The notes under the pieces: generated by a model
Told to the model about the DNA's origin: nothing
The model's database searches: none
Seen by the model: the letters and a program-made list of their open reading frames with translations, nothing else
In this document: positions 19,181 through 26,378 of the stretch, in pieces
Layout of the letters: each line of letters starts with the position of its first letter
How positions within the stretch are numbered: the stretch's first letter is position 1
Position numbers and translations under genes: made by a program
Assembly (NCBI GenBank): GCA_016789745.1
Contig: JAEUQF010000413.1
Span: 1-44,106 of the forward strand
Direction of reading: 5' to 3'
Origin: Bryobacterales bacterium
GTDB lineage: Bacteria; Acidobacteriota; Terriglobia; Bryobacterales; Bryobacteraceae
DNA: 44,106 bases

Positions 19181-19426
19181 CTATTTACTGACTGGGAAGT
19201 CGTCCAGAGTGAGGCCAAAGTCGGCCAATACATCTTCCATCGCAACAGCCTGGCCGCCGCTGGCGAAGTAGTCTCGGGATGCAAGTAAGCGGCACCGATC
19301 TTCCTCAGTGACTTCTTCGGCATTGCCCACCAGGGCTTCAAGCAGGTCCCGCACGGGACCGAGTTTGGCCGACGGTAGCAAAGCCACAAGGGAATGGACC
19401 TTTTGTCGTCCTAGTTCGAGCGCCAT
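19181..19426 (-). CDS. Antitoxin-like protein upstream of RelE-like toxin
   Basis: 81-residue acidic helical protein starting MALELGRQKVHSLVALLPS and ending LTLDDFPVSK. ATG 19426 is preceded by AAGGGAAAGGA about ten bases upstream; a GTG at 19456 in frame is a less likely start. The pattern (basic N-terminal helix, middle LLEALVGNAEEVTEEDRCRL, then a MEDVLADFGL segment) is that of antitoxins placed directly before RelE/ParE toxins. The toxin frame follows with no gap. A perfect inverted repeat lies just upstream (19453-19480). I do not recognise a specific DNA-binding fold by name. Confidence 0.65.
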   Translation of the reverse strand: MALELGRQKVHSLVALLPSAKLGPVRDLLEALVGNAEEVTEEDRCRLLASRDYFASGGQAVAMEDVLADFGLTLDDFPVSK

Positions 19427-19452
19427 CGTGACGCATTCCTTTCCCTTGTACG

Positions 19453-19480
19453 GCACGCGGGCGGGCGAACACCCGCGTGC
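19453..19480. repeat. Perfect 9-bp inverted repeat upstream of the antitoxin
   Basis: GCACGCGGG (19453-19461) and CCCGCGTGC (19472-19480) are exact reverse complements with a 10-nt spacer. It sits between the FecR-like gene stop and the antitoxin ATG. It could be an autoregulatory operator for the toxin-antitoxin pair or a hairpin ending the FecR-like transcript; no T-run follows it, which favours an operator. Confidence 0.5.
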
Positions 19481-19513
19481 ACTTCTCTCATATTAACCGA
19501 TGGCTGGCGTTTC

Positions 19514-20497
19514 TCAGCGGCCACGGCCGCGGCCGCCGCTCATCGGAGCGCGAGCCGCACCGCCACCGCCGCCGGTGGAAGACGCTCCGCGTCCCATACC
19601 GACGCTGCCGCCGCCCATGGGGCGCCGGCTGCCCAGCCCTTCCCAGTTGCGATTGCTGCGCGGGTAGCCGCCGTAGTAGCCGCCCGGATAACCGTAATAG
19701 GGGCTATAGAGCCCGTACTGCCAGATAGAGCCCGGGCTGTACCAGTTCCAGCCGAAGGGGCTGGCAAACAGGCCGGAGCGCGGCAGGAAGGTGTACATCC
19801 CCCAACTCGGGTAGAAGGCCCAACCACTCGAAGGCAGCCGCAGTCCGGATTTCTGCGCCGAGCGGGCGGCCACAAGGTTGGTCTGGGCAATCCGCATGGA
19901 GCGGTTTTCACTCCAGGCGTAAAGGGTCGACTGCGACTCCTTCGTATTGAATTTAGCGGTCTCCAGTTTCGGGGCGGCCAGCAGCACTTCCCTGCCCTTC
20001 TTGGCGGTCAACGGCTTCTCGCCGGGTGTGGGGCGGTTGATCTGGGCCTTGCCGTCGAAAACGCGCAGGCGGGCGGCGTTGCCGTCGAACTCATAGAGCC
20101 CGTGCGACTTCACGTACGTGTCGCTGCCGGCGATGCGGACGGCAATGCTCGTGTCTTTCGGGAGGTCCGCCACCTCCACCAGGGCGGTGCCGTTGAGGAT
20201 CTCGACGCGCGTGTCGGAGAGCGCGCTGGAGAGCATGATTACCGATGTATTCGGCGCCAGGCGAAGGAAGGCGCCCGGGGCGAGGAGGATTTCCGCCTTG
20301 CCGTCCTGCGTGGCAAGCGTCGAGCCGGGGTTCACCATGGGGAACTCGCCGGGTTTCGGAGTGACGGGCTTGCCGTCCAGTTCGGCCTGGCCTTCCACAT
20401 GATGCAGCAGGCCGCTGCGGACCGAGATGGCCATCTGCGACCAGGCGAACGGAAGGGCCAGGAAAGCAAGGAGCGATGCCGCGATACTACTGCGCAT
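19514..20497 (-). CDS. FecR-like exported protein with glycine-rich tail
   Basis: 327-residue protein. Signal peptide MRSSIAASLLAFLALPFAWS. Residues about 25-165 resemble a FecR-type beta domain (GLLHHVEGQAELDGKPVTP, GSTLATQDGKAEILLAPGAF, SALSDTRVEILNGTALVEVA, LRVFDGKAQINRP). A charged linker (KKGREVLLAA) leads to an aromatic and proline-rich stretch with many Tyr/Gly repeats (YGYPGGYYGGYP), and the tail is low-complexity Gly/Arg/Ser. FecR domains usually take part in periplasmic sensing or binding, but no FecI-type sigma gene or membrane helix is found here, so it is likely a structural or sensing surface protein. Start ATG 20497 lacks a clear Shine-Dalgarno. It follows the TIGR03437 gene by 33 nt on the same strand and may be cotranscribed. 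Confidence 0.8.
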   Translation of the reverse strand: MRSSIAASLLAFLALPFAWSQMAISVRSGLLHHVEGQAELDGKPVTPKPGEFPMVNPGSTLATQDGKAEILLAPGAFLRLAPNTSVIMLSSALSDTRVEILNGTALVEVADLPKDTSIAVRIAGSDTYVKSHGLYEFDGNAARLRVFDGKAQINRPTPGEKPLTAKKGREVLLAAPKLETAKFNTKESQSTLYAWSENRSMRIAQTNLVAARSAQKSGLRLPSSGWAFYPSWGMYTFLPRSGLFASPFGWNWYSPGSIWQYGLYSPYYGYPGGYYGGYPRSNRNWEGLGSRRPMGGGSVGMGRGASSTGGGGGAARAPMSGGRGRGR

Positions 20498-20530
20498 ACC
20501 CGTTGGACGAAGCTAGGGCGAAAGGCGTTT

Positions 20531-22444
20531 CTACTGGGAGTCCGGGTTGCGCGATGGTTTCCGCTCGCGATTCTCCGGGTGCCCGCGGCGGCGGGGGCTC
20601 TTCGGGGCGGCGGCCCGCGCAGCGCCAGCTACCGGCAGCAGGGCTTGCGAATGGTAGGAGTCGGGGCCGGAGACTTCCAGGTAGCGGTCGCCACCGGGGG
20701 TGTTGTTCGGAACCACAAAGTTGATTTGGTAGAGGCCGATGAGGGTTGGCGCCAGGCCGGAGAAGGTGACGGTGGCACGTTCGCCGTCCAGGTACGTGCC
20801 GGTCTGCACTGTAGTGGTACTGAGAGGGTTGGTCGGACCGGGGGTGCCCGCGGTGATCGGGGGGCGCACGTCGCCAAGGCCGGTGAGGTAGACGGCGATG
20901 GTCTCGCCAGGGCGGGCGGGGTTTTCCGGCGTGACCAGAGAGAAGTCGCTGGTGTGCTGGGCGGCGGCATAGCCGGCACCGCCCGGCGGAACCGTGAAGA
21001 CGCCGGGGCTGGTGGCGTTGATAAAGGTGGTGACGGCGTTGGAGACCTGCCCGTTATTGTTCACTTCGATACGCGCGATGTCGCCGGTGAGGTTGAACGG
21101 GGCCACGGCATTGATCAGGCCGGGGCTGACCACGTAAAGCGGCGCCTGCTGGCCGTTGATAAGCACCTGGACGCCGCCGAGAGTATTCGGAAAATTGCTG
21201 TCGATGGCGGTGGAGGTGGAAAGATTGGTGCCGTATAACGAGAGGAACGCGCCGCGGGAGATGCCGGCCGTGAACGGGGTGGAACTGGCGGCGTTCACCA
21301 CGCCGGTGGGATTGAGGAAGACGCGGGTGCCGGCGAGTTCCGGGGCGCGCAGCGATAGCGTGAGGCCGATGGTCTGGTTCTGGCCGAAGCCGACGCGGAC
21401 GAAGCCGTCGTCACTGGAGAAGTGGCGGAAGCCGAGGAAGTCGTCGTAGGTATTGCCTTGGCCGGCGGAGAGCTGGTCGGTGTAGCTGTAGTCGAATGCG
21501 AACTCGTCAAAGCCGGTCAGCACGCGCTGGTGTCCGATGGCGGTGCCGTTGTTCATGTTCACCGAACCGTAGTAGGTGTGGAGCGTCGCGTAGTTCTCGT
21601 CCGAGAGAGTGGATGCGTCGATGTCAGCCCCGGCCTGGTAGAAGAGGCCGGTGAGCAGGCCGGGGGCGTCGGCATTGCTTACCCGGACGCCAACGAAGAA
21701 GTCGAAGCCGGCGGGCGAGCCGCCGAAGACGAAGCTGCCGTCGGCGGAGGGGTAGAACAGACGCTGTCCGGCGAGCAGAGCCGAGCCGCCGGGCGTTCCG
21801 CCATAGGTGACTAATCCTTCATTTCCTTCAAGCGAATAGCGGATATTATTCAAGTTCTGGGTGATGGCATCGGCGCGGCTGGCGATGAAGCCGGTGGCCT
21901 GGATGGCGCCGAAGTTGCCCTGGCCGTCGGGGGACCATTCGAAGGTGGAGTTGCGGACGGCGGTGATGTCGGAGGAGGGGAAGCTGAACTCGGCGATGCG
22001 GTAGCGGCCCTCGAAGCGGCCAGTGGAACCGGTGCGGGAGGCGACGAAAAGGTCGGTGAGTTCGTCGTCGGTACTACTGCCGGCGAAGATACTGTGGGAG
22101 AGCAACCCGTAGATGCGGGCATTGGTGACGACGGGGTTGCTGAGGTAGCCGTAGCCGCTGGCGGAGAGGCGGTAGGTGCCGGTGCGGGTGAACGGGAGGA
22201 CGCGCTGCTCGTCGGAATCGTAGGCGGAGCCCGAGAGGGTGTAGTTGCCGTTGCCATCGAAGGTGATGGTGCCGTACACGGCGGCGGCGCGGTCGAGGTT
22301 GCCGGCGTCGTCGCCGACCAGCCAGGTGACGTGGCGGAAGGCGTAGGCGCCCTGGAGTTGGCCGTTGCCGCTGTCATCGAAGGACGGCGTTTGGGCGAAC
22401 GCGGCTGCCGCGGTCAGGAGGAGGGGGAGAAGGAAACGTAACAC
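20531..22444 (-). CDS. Secreted protein with TIGR03437-type C-terminal domain
   Basis: 637-residue exported protein. Signal peptide MLRFLLPLLLTAAAAFAQ, from a GTG start at 22444 overlapping an AGAGG. The N-terminal half (about 20-390) is beta-rich, with repeats of GTITFDGNGNYTLSG-like and GTYRLSASGYGYLSNP-like strands. The C-terminal domain (about 395-615) matches the Acidobacteriota TIGR03437 type: VVNAASSTPFTAGISRGAFL, LSLYGTNL, VLINGQQAPLYVVSPGLINA, PARPGETIAVYLTGLGDVRP, LIGLYQINFVVPNNTPGGDR. The last ~25 residues are basic and look like tail, not domain. The TIGR03437 domain has no assigned function and is found on large, often secreted, proteins of this phylum. Confidence 0.9.
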   Translation of the reverse strand: MLRFLLPLLLTAAAAFAQTPSFDDSGNGQLQGAYAFRHVTWLVGDDAGNLDRAAAVYGTITFDGNGNYTLSGSAYDSDEQRVLPFTRTGTYRLSASGYGYLSNPVVTNARIYGLLSHSIFAGSSTDDELTDLFVASRTGSTGRFEGRYRIAEFSFPSSDITAVRNSTFEWSPDGQGNFGAIQATGFIASRADAITQNLNNIRYSLEGNEGLVTYGGTPGGSALLAGQRLFYPSADGSFVFGGSPAGFDFFVGVRVSNADAPGLLTGLFYQAGADIDASTLSDENYATLHTYYGSVNMNNGTAIGHQRVLTGFDEFAFDYSYTDQLSAGQGNTYDDFLGFRHFSSDDGFVRVGFGQNQTIGLTLSLRAPELAGTRVFLNPTGVVNAASSTPFTAGISRGAFLSLYGTNLSTSTAIDSNFPNTLGGVQVLINGQQAPLYVVSPGLINAVAPFNLTGDIARIEVNNNGQVSNAVTTFINATSPGVFTVPPGGAGYAAAQHTSDFSLVTPENPARPGETIAVYLTGLGDVRPPITAGTPGPTNPLSTTTVQTGTYLDGERATVTFSGLAPTLIGLYQINFVVPNNTPGGDRYLEVSGPDSYHSQALLPVAGAARAAAPKSPRRRGHPENRERKPSRNPDSQ

Positions 22445-22475
22445 CTCTGTAAGAGGCGTGACGGGAGGTGGCTGT

Positions 22476-22934
22476 TTACGAGCGGGCGGCAGCTTCGGTG
22501 TGTTCAGTCACGTTGGGCAGGCGATGCAGCAGAGCGACCTTCGCATAGACTTGAGATGTCTTGTTCACCATCCGCTCGTCGGCGGTGACCAGGCGTGCGC
22601 CGGTGCGGCGGGCGAGGGCGATATACAGGCAGTCCGCAAGCCCGTGCTGCAGTTGCAACGACAGATTCCCGGCTTCGCGCAAGTCTTCCAAGGTGGCCAC
22701 GGTCTGCAGGACCCCTTCCTTCAGAGCATCCAGCCACATCGCCAGGATCTGGCGCGCTTCGGCATCGGTAAGCTCGCCCCGCCGCACACGTTTGGTCACG
22801 GCGCCGGCAACTTCACTACGGATGATATCGGGGGCGATGAGGGCTTCGGAGTTACGAAACAGGTCGAGCGCCTGCGCCGATCCATCTTCGGGCAGGAACC
22901 ACTTGATGGCCACGCAGGCGTCGACGACGATCAA
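22476..22934 (-). CDS. vapC: VapC-type toxin, PIN-domain ribonuclease
   Basis: 152-residue PIN-domain nuclease. The acidic metal-binding residues are in place: Asp5 (MIVVDACV), Glu41 (RSEVAGAV), Asp101 (GLADCLYIALA) and Asp119 (LVTADERM). VapC proteins cleave RNA, often tRNA. The TTG start at 22934 overlaps the antitoxin stop in TTGA, so the two are translationally coupled. Length and order (antitoxin first) fit the family. Confidence 0.92.
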   Translation of the reverse strand: MIVVDACVAIKWFLPEDGSAQALDLFRNSEALIAPDIIRSEVAGAVTKRVRRGELTDAEARQILAMWLDALKEGVLQTVATLEDLREAGNLSLQLQHGLADCLYIALARRTGARLVTADERMVNKTSQVYAKVALLHRLPNVTEHTEAAARS

Positions 22935-23182
22935 TTCCGCTCCTCGCGCTCTTCGCGGATGATTTCGGTGCTATCGCTCATTTCGCCGTACTTCGCCTTC
23001 AGTTCGGCGTGGAGTTTGGCGGCTTTCGCAACGAATTCGTTTCTGGGCCTGAGGGCGGCCTCAATGACCACCCTTCTGAGTTCTTCTTCCAAGCTAATAC
23101 CCTCCGCTTCGGCCTTGGCCCGGTGGGCTTCCAGAATCCAGGGATCCAGCTTCCTGATCTTGACTGCTTCTACGGCCATCAT
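22931..23182 (-). CDS. vapB: VapB-type antitoxin, ribbon-helix-helix (FitA-like)
   Basis: 83-residue protein. The N-terminal part (EAVKIRKLDPWILEAHRAKA then EGISLEEELRRVVIEAAL) matches an Arc/FitA-type ribbon-helix-helix DNA-binding segment. The C-terminal part (LHAELKAKYGEMSDSTEIIR, then EEREERN) should wrap the toxin. Start ATG 23182 has a perfect GGAGG 6 nt upstream (23189-23193 on the plus strand as cctcc); an ATG directly after it at 23179 is also possible. It overlaps vapC by four bases. A promoter and a 20-bp palindrome lie upstream, as expected for an autoregulated pair. Confidence 0.88.
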   Translation of the reverse strand: MMAVEAVKIRKLDPWILEAHRAKAEAEGISLEEELRRVVIEAALRPRNEFVAKAAKLHAELKAKYGEMSDSTEIIREEREERN

Positions 23183-23202
23183 TGACTTCCTCCGTTGTAA
23201 GC

Positions 23203-23231
23203 AGAATAGCCCAAACACCCATCCTTGTCAA
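23203..23231 (-). promoter_or_regulatory. Strong sigma-70-like promoter of vapBC
   Basis: TTGACA (23226-23231) and TATTCT (23203-23208) on the minus strand are exactly 17 nt apart, 20-some bases upstream of the vapB ATG. Both boxes and the spacing are near consensus. Confidence 0.72.
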
Positions 23232-23250
23232 GTGCCCCCATGGGGGCACT
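23231..23250. promoter_or_regulatory. 20-bp perfect palindrome adjoining the vapBC -35 box
   Basis: AGTGCCCCCATGGGGGCACT is a perfect palindrome that touches the -35 box of the vapBC promoter. Its position suits an antitoxin operator. It could also be a hairpin at the end of the neighbouring etfA fragment, but no T-run follows on either strand. Confidence 0.55.
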
Positions 23251-23260
23251 GCGAACGTTT

Positions 23261-23416
23261 CTTCTTGATTACCAGCGCCGGGACCAAATCGAGGAGATCG
23301 CCCACAACACCCATACCCGCTACTTCCCATTTCGGCAGAGATCGACGATAGTTTTGGCGCCTTTCATGCCGGCCAGGTGCTGGATGGCGCCGGAGATGCC
23401 ACCGCCAAATCAAGAG
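23261..23416 (-). pseudogene. Decayed 3' fragment of an etfA-like gene
   Basis: On the minus strand this stretch encodes, across two frames, the FAD-site end of EtfA. One frame has GGISGAIQHLAGMKGAKTIV and then stops soon after; the other has MGVVGDLLDLVPALV. The intact EtfA at 24586-25563 has the matching GISGAIQHLVGMKGAKTIV and IGVVGDLFEVVPALV. At the DNA level it aligns with 24598-24771, with one lost base (LAVGIS region), one loss of about 12 bases and a 3-bp loss, so it is frameshifted. The remainder of the gene is absent. It is a broken paralogue or a duplication scar, in the same orientation as the intact gene. Confidence 0.8.
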
Positions 23417-23493
23417 CGGGCGCGGGCCAGCGCAAGCTAAGCGAACAGACTAACTGGATTACTATGGAACACTCCGTAGCAATAAGATATCCC

Positions 23494-23522
23494 TTGCATT
23501 CCTGCGAGTCGGGACTTACTAT
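23494..23522 (+). promoter_or_regulatory. Sigma-70-like promoter of the PEP-CTERM gene
   Basis: TTGCAT (23494-23499) and TACTAT (23517-23522) have a 17-nt spacer. Transcription would start near 23529, leaving a leader of about 65 nt before the ATG at 23595. Confidence 0.6.
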
Positions 23523-23562
23523 CTAAGCGGCCGGACAGAGAGGCGCGCAGCTTTTCGACGGC

Positions 23563-23589
23563 GCAAAGCCTCCACGCGGCTATAGGAGG
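23563..23589 (+). promoter_or_regulatory. Possible RNA switch in the PEP-CTERM leader
   Basis: The leader holds GCAAAGCC (23563-23570), a string also seen in c-di-GMP-I (GEMM) aptamers. Two pairings compete: AGCC (23567-23570) with GGCT (23578-23581), and CCTCC (23569-23573) with GGAGG (23585-23589). The second would hide the Shine-Dalgarno, the first would free it. The leader (about 65 nt) is shorter than a typical GEMM aptamer and the rest of that consensus is not evident, so the ligand is open. Confidence 0.35.
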
Positions 23590-23594
23590 AACCA

Positions 23595-24284
23595 ATGAAA
23601 GCTCGTTTGCTCTTGGCGATCGGCCTGATTGCAGTGGCAGCTTTCGCAACCCCAATCCCCAACGTACTCGGCACTGGCGTTACCGTCACGAACACGCCGC
23701 TGATCACTGCCCAATCCGGCGCCAACGTGCTGGACCCGCGGTTCAGCGTCACCGGTCCCGGGCCTTTCCTCTACACGCCCGTTACGTACAACGTACTCGG
23801 CACTTACTTCACGGAGACGAGTACCGGACCGAACCGGTGGATCAGCGCCTTCACCTTCAACGCGGCGTTTCCGTCCACAGCGGCTTCGGCTCCCGGCGTC
23901 TATGCATTCTCATACACCTTCGACATGACGGGACTGAACCCCAGTTCGGCGGTTATCAATGGCAGATGGGGTACTGACAACTGCGGAGAGATCTGGCTGA
24001 ACGGCCTCTACACCGGGGTCTCGATTGGAGGCGGGAACACCACTTGCAACACGGCCATGACCAACTTCACGTCCTTAACGGCCTTCTCTTTGAACAACGC
24101 GAACTCGCAATTTGGGGACGGCCCCAATACGATCGAATTCCGCGTTTACAACGAGGGCGGGCCTGTTGGGTTGATGGTGACGAACGTGGAGGCCAATGCG
24201 CATGAAACACCCGAAGCCGGCACCTACGCCCTGGTGGGCACAGCCCTCGCCGTCCTCGGCAGCTACCGCATCCACCGCCGCTAA
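23595..24284 (+). CDS. PEP-CTERM-type exported protein
   Basis: 229 residues. Signal peptide MKARLLLAIGLIAVAAFATP. The middle is beta-rich with one cysteine pair region (WGTDNCGEIWLNG and GGNTTCNTAMTN) and a Thr/Asn/Gly-rich surface. The C-terminus has the PEP-CTERM layout: a PEAG motif (HETPEAGTYALVG), a hydrophobic helix, and a basic end (SYRIHRR). Such proteins are sorted by an exosortase, which cleaves near the motif; no exosortase gene lies in this window, so it would be encoded elsewhere. AGGAGG (23584-23589) precedes the ATG with good spacing. Its role is unknown; PEP-CTERM proteins are often tied to exopolysaccharide or matrix. Confidence 0.85.
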   Translation: MKARLLLAIGLIAVAAFATPIPNVLGTGVTVTNTPLITAQSGANVLDPRFSVTGPGPFLYTPVTYNVLGTYFTETSTGPNRWISAFTFNAAFPSTAASAPGVYAFSYTFDMTGLNPSSAVINGRWGTDNCGEIWLNGLYTGVSIGGGNTTCNTAMTNFTSLTAFSLNNANSQFGDGPNTIEFRVYNEGGPVGLMVTNVEANAHETPEAGTYALVGTALAVLGSYRIHRR

Positions 24285-24585
24285 CCGAACGAAGACTTGC
24301 ACTGGCAAGCTCGGGATCAGCGACGATCACAGGCCCCCGCGGCGGCTGTTCTCAATCCGTAGCGGAACCGGTCCGCGATGGCGCTGAGGGGGGACGAGTC
24401 ATGGCGCGTTCCACCGGTCTTCAAAGCAACACGACCGGCATGGCAACATGCGAATCATCGCTTGCCATGGGCACTTGGATAACATCCGGCACTTTCTGGC
24501 TTGCTAACTCGATATAAGTTGACCAGTGACTGGCGGACTTACCGGTTTGATACCGGGTACCGGGAGCCCGCCAGGGGCCGACCCT
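24285..24585. other. Gap between the PEP-CTERM gene and etfA, with a nested inverted repeat
   Basis: About 300 bp without a credible gene. It holds a nested inverted repeat: CTGGCGG (24530-24536) with CCGCCAG (24568-24574), enclosing CCGGT (24542-24546) with ACCGG (24552-24556). It lies just after the etfA stop on the minus strand and could help end or stabilise that transcript; no T-run follows, so a classical terminator is not supported. Confidence 0.4.
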
Positions 24586-25563
24586 CTACTTGGCCTTCTT
24601 GATCTCGTCCACCAGCGCCGGGACCACCTCGAACAGATCCCCCACAACGCCAATATCCGCTACTTCAAATATCGGCGCATTCGCGTCCTTATTGATAGCG
24701 ACGATCGTTTTCGCGCCTTTCATGCCGACCAAGTGTTGGATCGCGCCGGAGATGCCGACCGCCAGGTACAGCTTGGGAGCCACCGTCTGTCCGGAACTGC
24801 CGACTTGCCGTTCCATGGGAAGCCAGCCGTTGTCGCAGATGGGGCGGGAAGCCGCTAACTCCGCACCTAAGGTTTTGGCCAGATCTTCGACAAGCGAAAG
24901 GTTTTCTTTCTCCTTGATGCCGCGGCCGACCGAGACAATCAGCTCCGCCGAAGTCAGGTCCACAGCGCGCGCCGACTCGCGGAACGGAGCTTCCGGCTTC
25001 GTCCGAATCTGGCCGGCGGTAAGGTTGAGCGTCACCGATTCCACCGCAGCCGAGCCAGCGGCCACGGCATCAGCACGATACGCCCCCGCCTGCACCGAGG
25101 CGAAGTGCGGTCCAGGCCCGGAGGTGTTCACGTCCCCGTTCAGCTTGCCCTGGAACAGCAGACGAACCAGCGCGAAGGACCCACCTTCCGGATTTACGTT
25201 GACGACATCACTCACCAGAACACGAGAAAAGCGAGTTGCCACCTTGGGGGCAAAGTCGCGGACCTGATAGGTATGCGGAAACAGCACCAGATCCGGCGCG
25301 GCCTGGCGAACTATCGCTTCCGCGGCCGCCGCATAGCCATCGGCCGTGTACTCGGCCAGCAGCGCACTATCGACCGCGTAGACCTTATCCAGCTTTCGAC
25401 CGCCCAGCTCCGAAGCCAGCGACGCAACGCCGGCGCCCAGCACAGCAGCCGAGCATCCCACACCAGCAGCCGCGGCGATCTCCTGCCCGGCGGCCAGCGT
25501 CTCCCACGACATGCGGTTCCAGGCACCGCCGCGCTGCTCCATGACTACTAGAATGCCGCTCAT
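24586..25563 (-). CDS. etfA: Electron transfer flavoprotein, alpha subunit
   Basis: 325 residues. With EtfB it forms a soluble FAD-containing heterodimer that carries electrons from acyl-CoA and other dehydrogenases to the quinone pool through ETF:quinone oxidoreductase. The N-terminal alpha/beta domain (SGILVVMEQRGGAWNRMSWE) precedes the C-terminal FAD-binding domain: VSVGRGIKEKENLSLVEDLA, SRPICDNGWLPMERQVGSSG, LYLAVGISGAIQHLVGMKGA and IVAINKDANAPIFEVADIGV. All FAD motifs look intact. The ATG at 25563 overlaps the etfB stop by four bases (ATGA). A 3' fragment of a second copy lies 1.2 kb away (23261-23416). Confidence 0.97.
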   Translation of the reverse strand: MSGILVVMEQRGGAWNRMSWETLAAGQEIAAAAGVGCSAAVLGAGVASLASELGGRKLDKVYAVDSALLAEYTADGYAAAAEAIVRQAAPDLVLFPHTYQVRDFAPKVATRFSRVLVSDVVNVNPEGGSFALVRLLFQGKLNGDVNTSGPGPHFASVQAGAYRADAVAAGSAAVESVTLNLTAGQIRTKPEAPFRESARAVDLTSAELIVSVGRGIKEKENLSLVEDLAKTLGAELAASRPICDNGWLPMERQVGSSGQTVAPKLYLAVGISGAIQHLVGMKGAKTIVAINKDANAPIFEVADIGVVGDLFEVVPALVDEIKKAK

Positions 25564-26330
25564 ATCACGCGTACCTCGAACTTCAGCTTCTCCACCAGCT
25601 TGGCGGCCACCTCACGGGCAGGGCCTTCCAGAATCTGCGTCTGCTTGGATTTCTGCGGGAAATAGATCTTGCTGACACCGGCCGCGGTGGACGGAGTCAC
25701 ACCCAGGGAGGCAGGCGACAGCGCCTTGATTTCCTTGCTCTTCGCCTTCTTGATTCCCATCAGCGTGGCGTACCGGAGCTTCTTGCTGCCGGACTGGATC
25801 GTCAGCACGGCGGGAAGCGGAATGTCGATGTTCTGGAACCAGCCGTCTTCGAGTTCGCGTTTCACGCGAATGCCACCATCGGTCTTGTCCACCTGCATGA
25901 TGATGGTGGAACTGGCCCAGCCGAGCAGTTCGGCCATCACGACACCAGTCTGGCCGTAGCCGAGATCATCGGACTGCAGCCCGGTGAGGACAAGATCGGC
26001 ATTCTCCGCCGCGACGGCCTTTGAAAGCAGCTGCGCGATGCCGAGCGTATCGAGCGAGTTGGTATCGTCGTACTCAATATGCAGCGCGCGGTCGGCACCC
26101 TTGGCGAGAGCCTCGCGAATGGTCTGCTGGGCGCGCGAGGGGCCCAGGCACACGACAATCACTTCGCCGCCGTGCTTTTCCTTCAGTTGCAGGCCCTCTT
26201 CGAGCGCGTAGGCATCGGGCTCATTGATTTCGAACGAGAGATCGCCGTCCTCCACCCACTTGCCGTCCGCGGCGACGCGGAGGCTGGAATCGCGGGCGGG
26301 GACCTGCTTGATAGCGACAACAATCTTCAT
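25560..26330 (-). CDS. etfB: Electron transfer flavoprotein, beta subunit
   Basis: 256 residues, normal for EtfB. It opens MKIVVAIKQVPARDSSLRVA and has FEINEPDAYALEEGLQLKEK, VIVVCLGPSRAQQTIREALA and the AMP-site/ETF signature area LVLTGLQSDDLGYGQTGVVM, then a LGWASSTIIMQV stretch and the IQSGSKKLRYATLMGIKKAK signature. It overlaps etfA. It starts 48 nt after the fabF stop, on the same strand, so it may be cotranscribed with acpP and fabF. Confidence 0.97.
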   Translation of the reverse strand: MKIVVAIKQVPARDSSLRVAADGKWVEDGDLSFEINEPDAYALEEGLQLKEKHGGEVIVVCLGPSRAQQTIREALAKGADRALHIEYDDTNSLDTLGIAQLLSKAVAAENADLVLTGLQSDDLGYGQTGVVMAELLGWASSTIIMQVDKTDGGIRVKRELEDGWFQNIDIPLPAVLTIQSGSKKLRYATLMGIKKAKSKEIKALSPASLGVTPSTAAGVSKIYFPQKSKQTQILEGPAREVAAKLVEKLKFEVRVI

Positions 26331-26378
26331 GGAATCCCCTTGGTTACGGACAACCGGCGCGCGGGTCGCGAACTCGCG

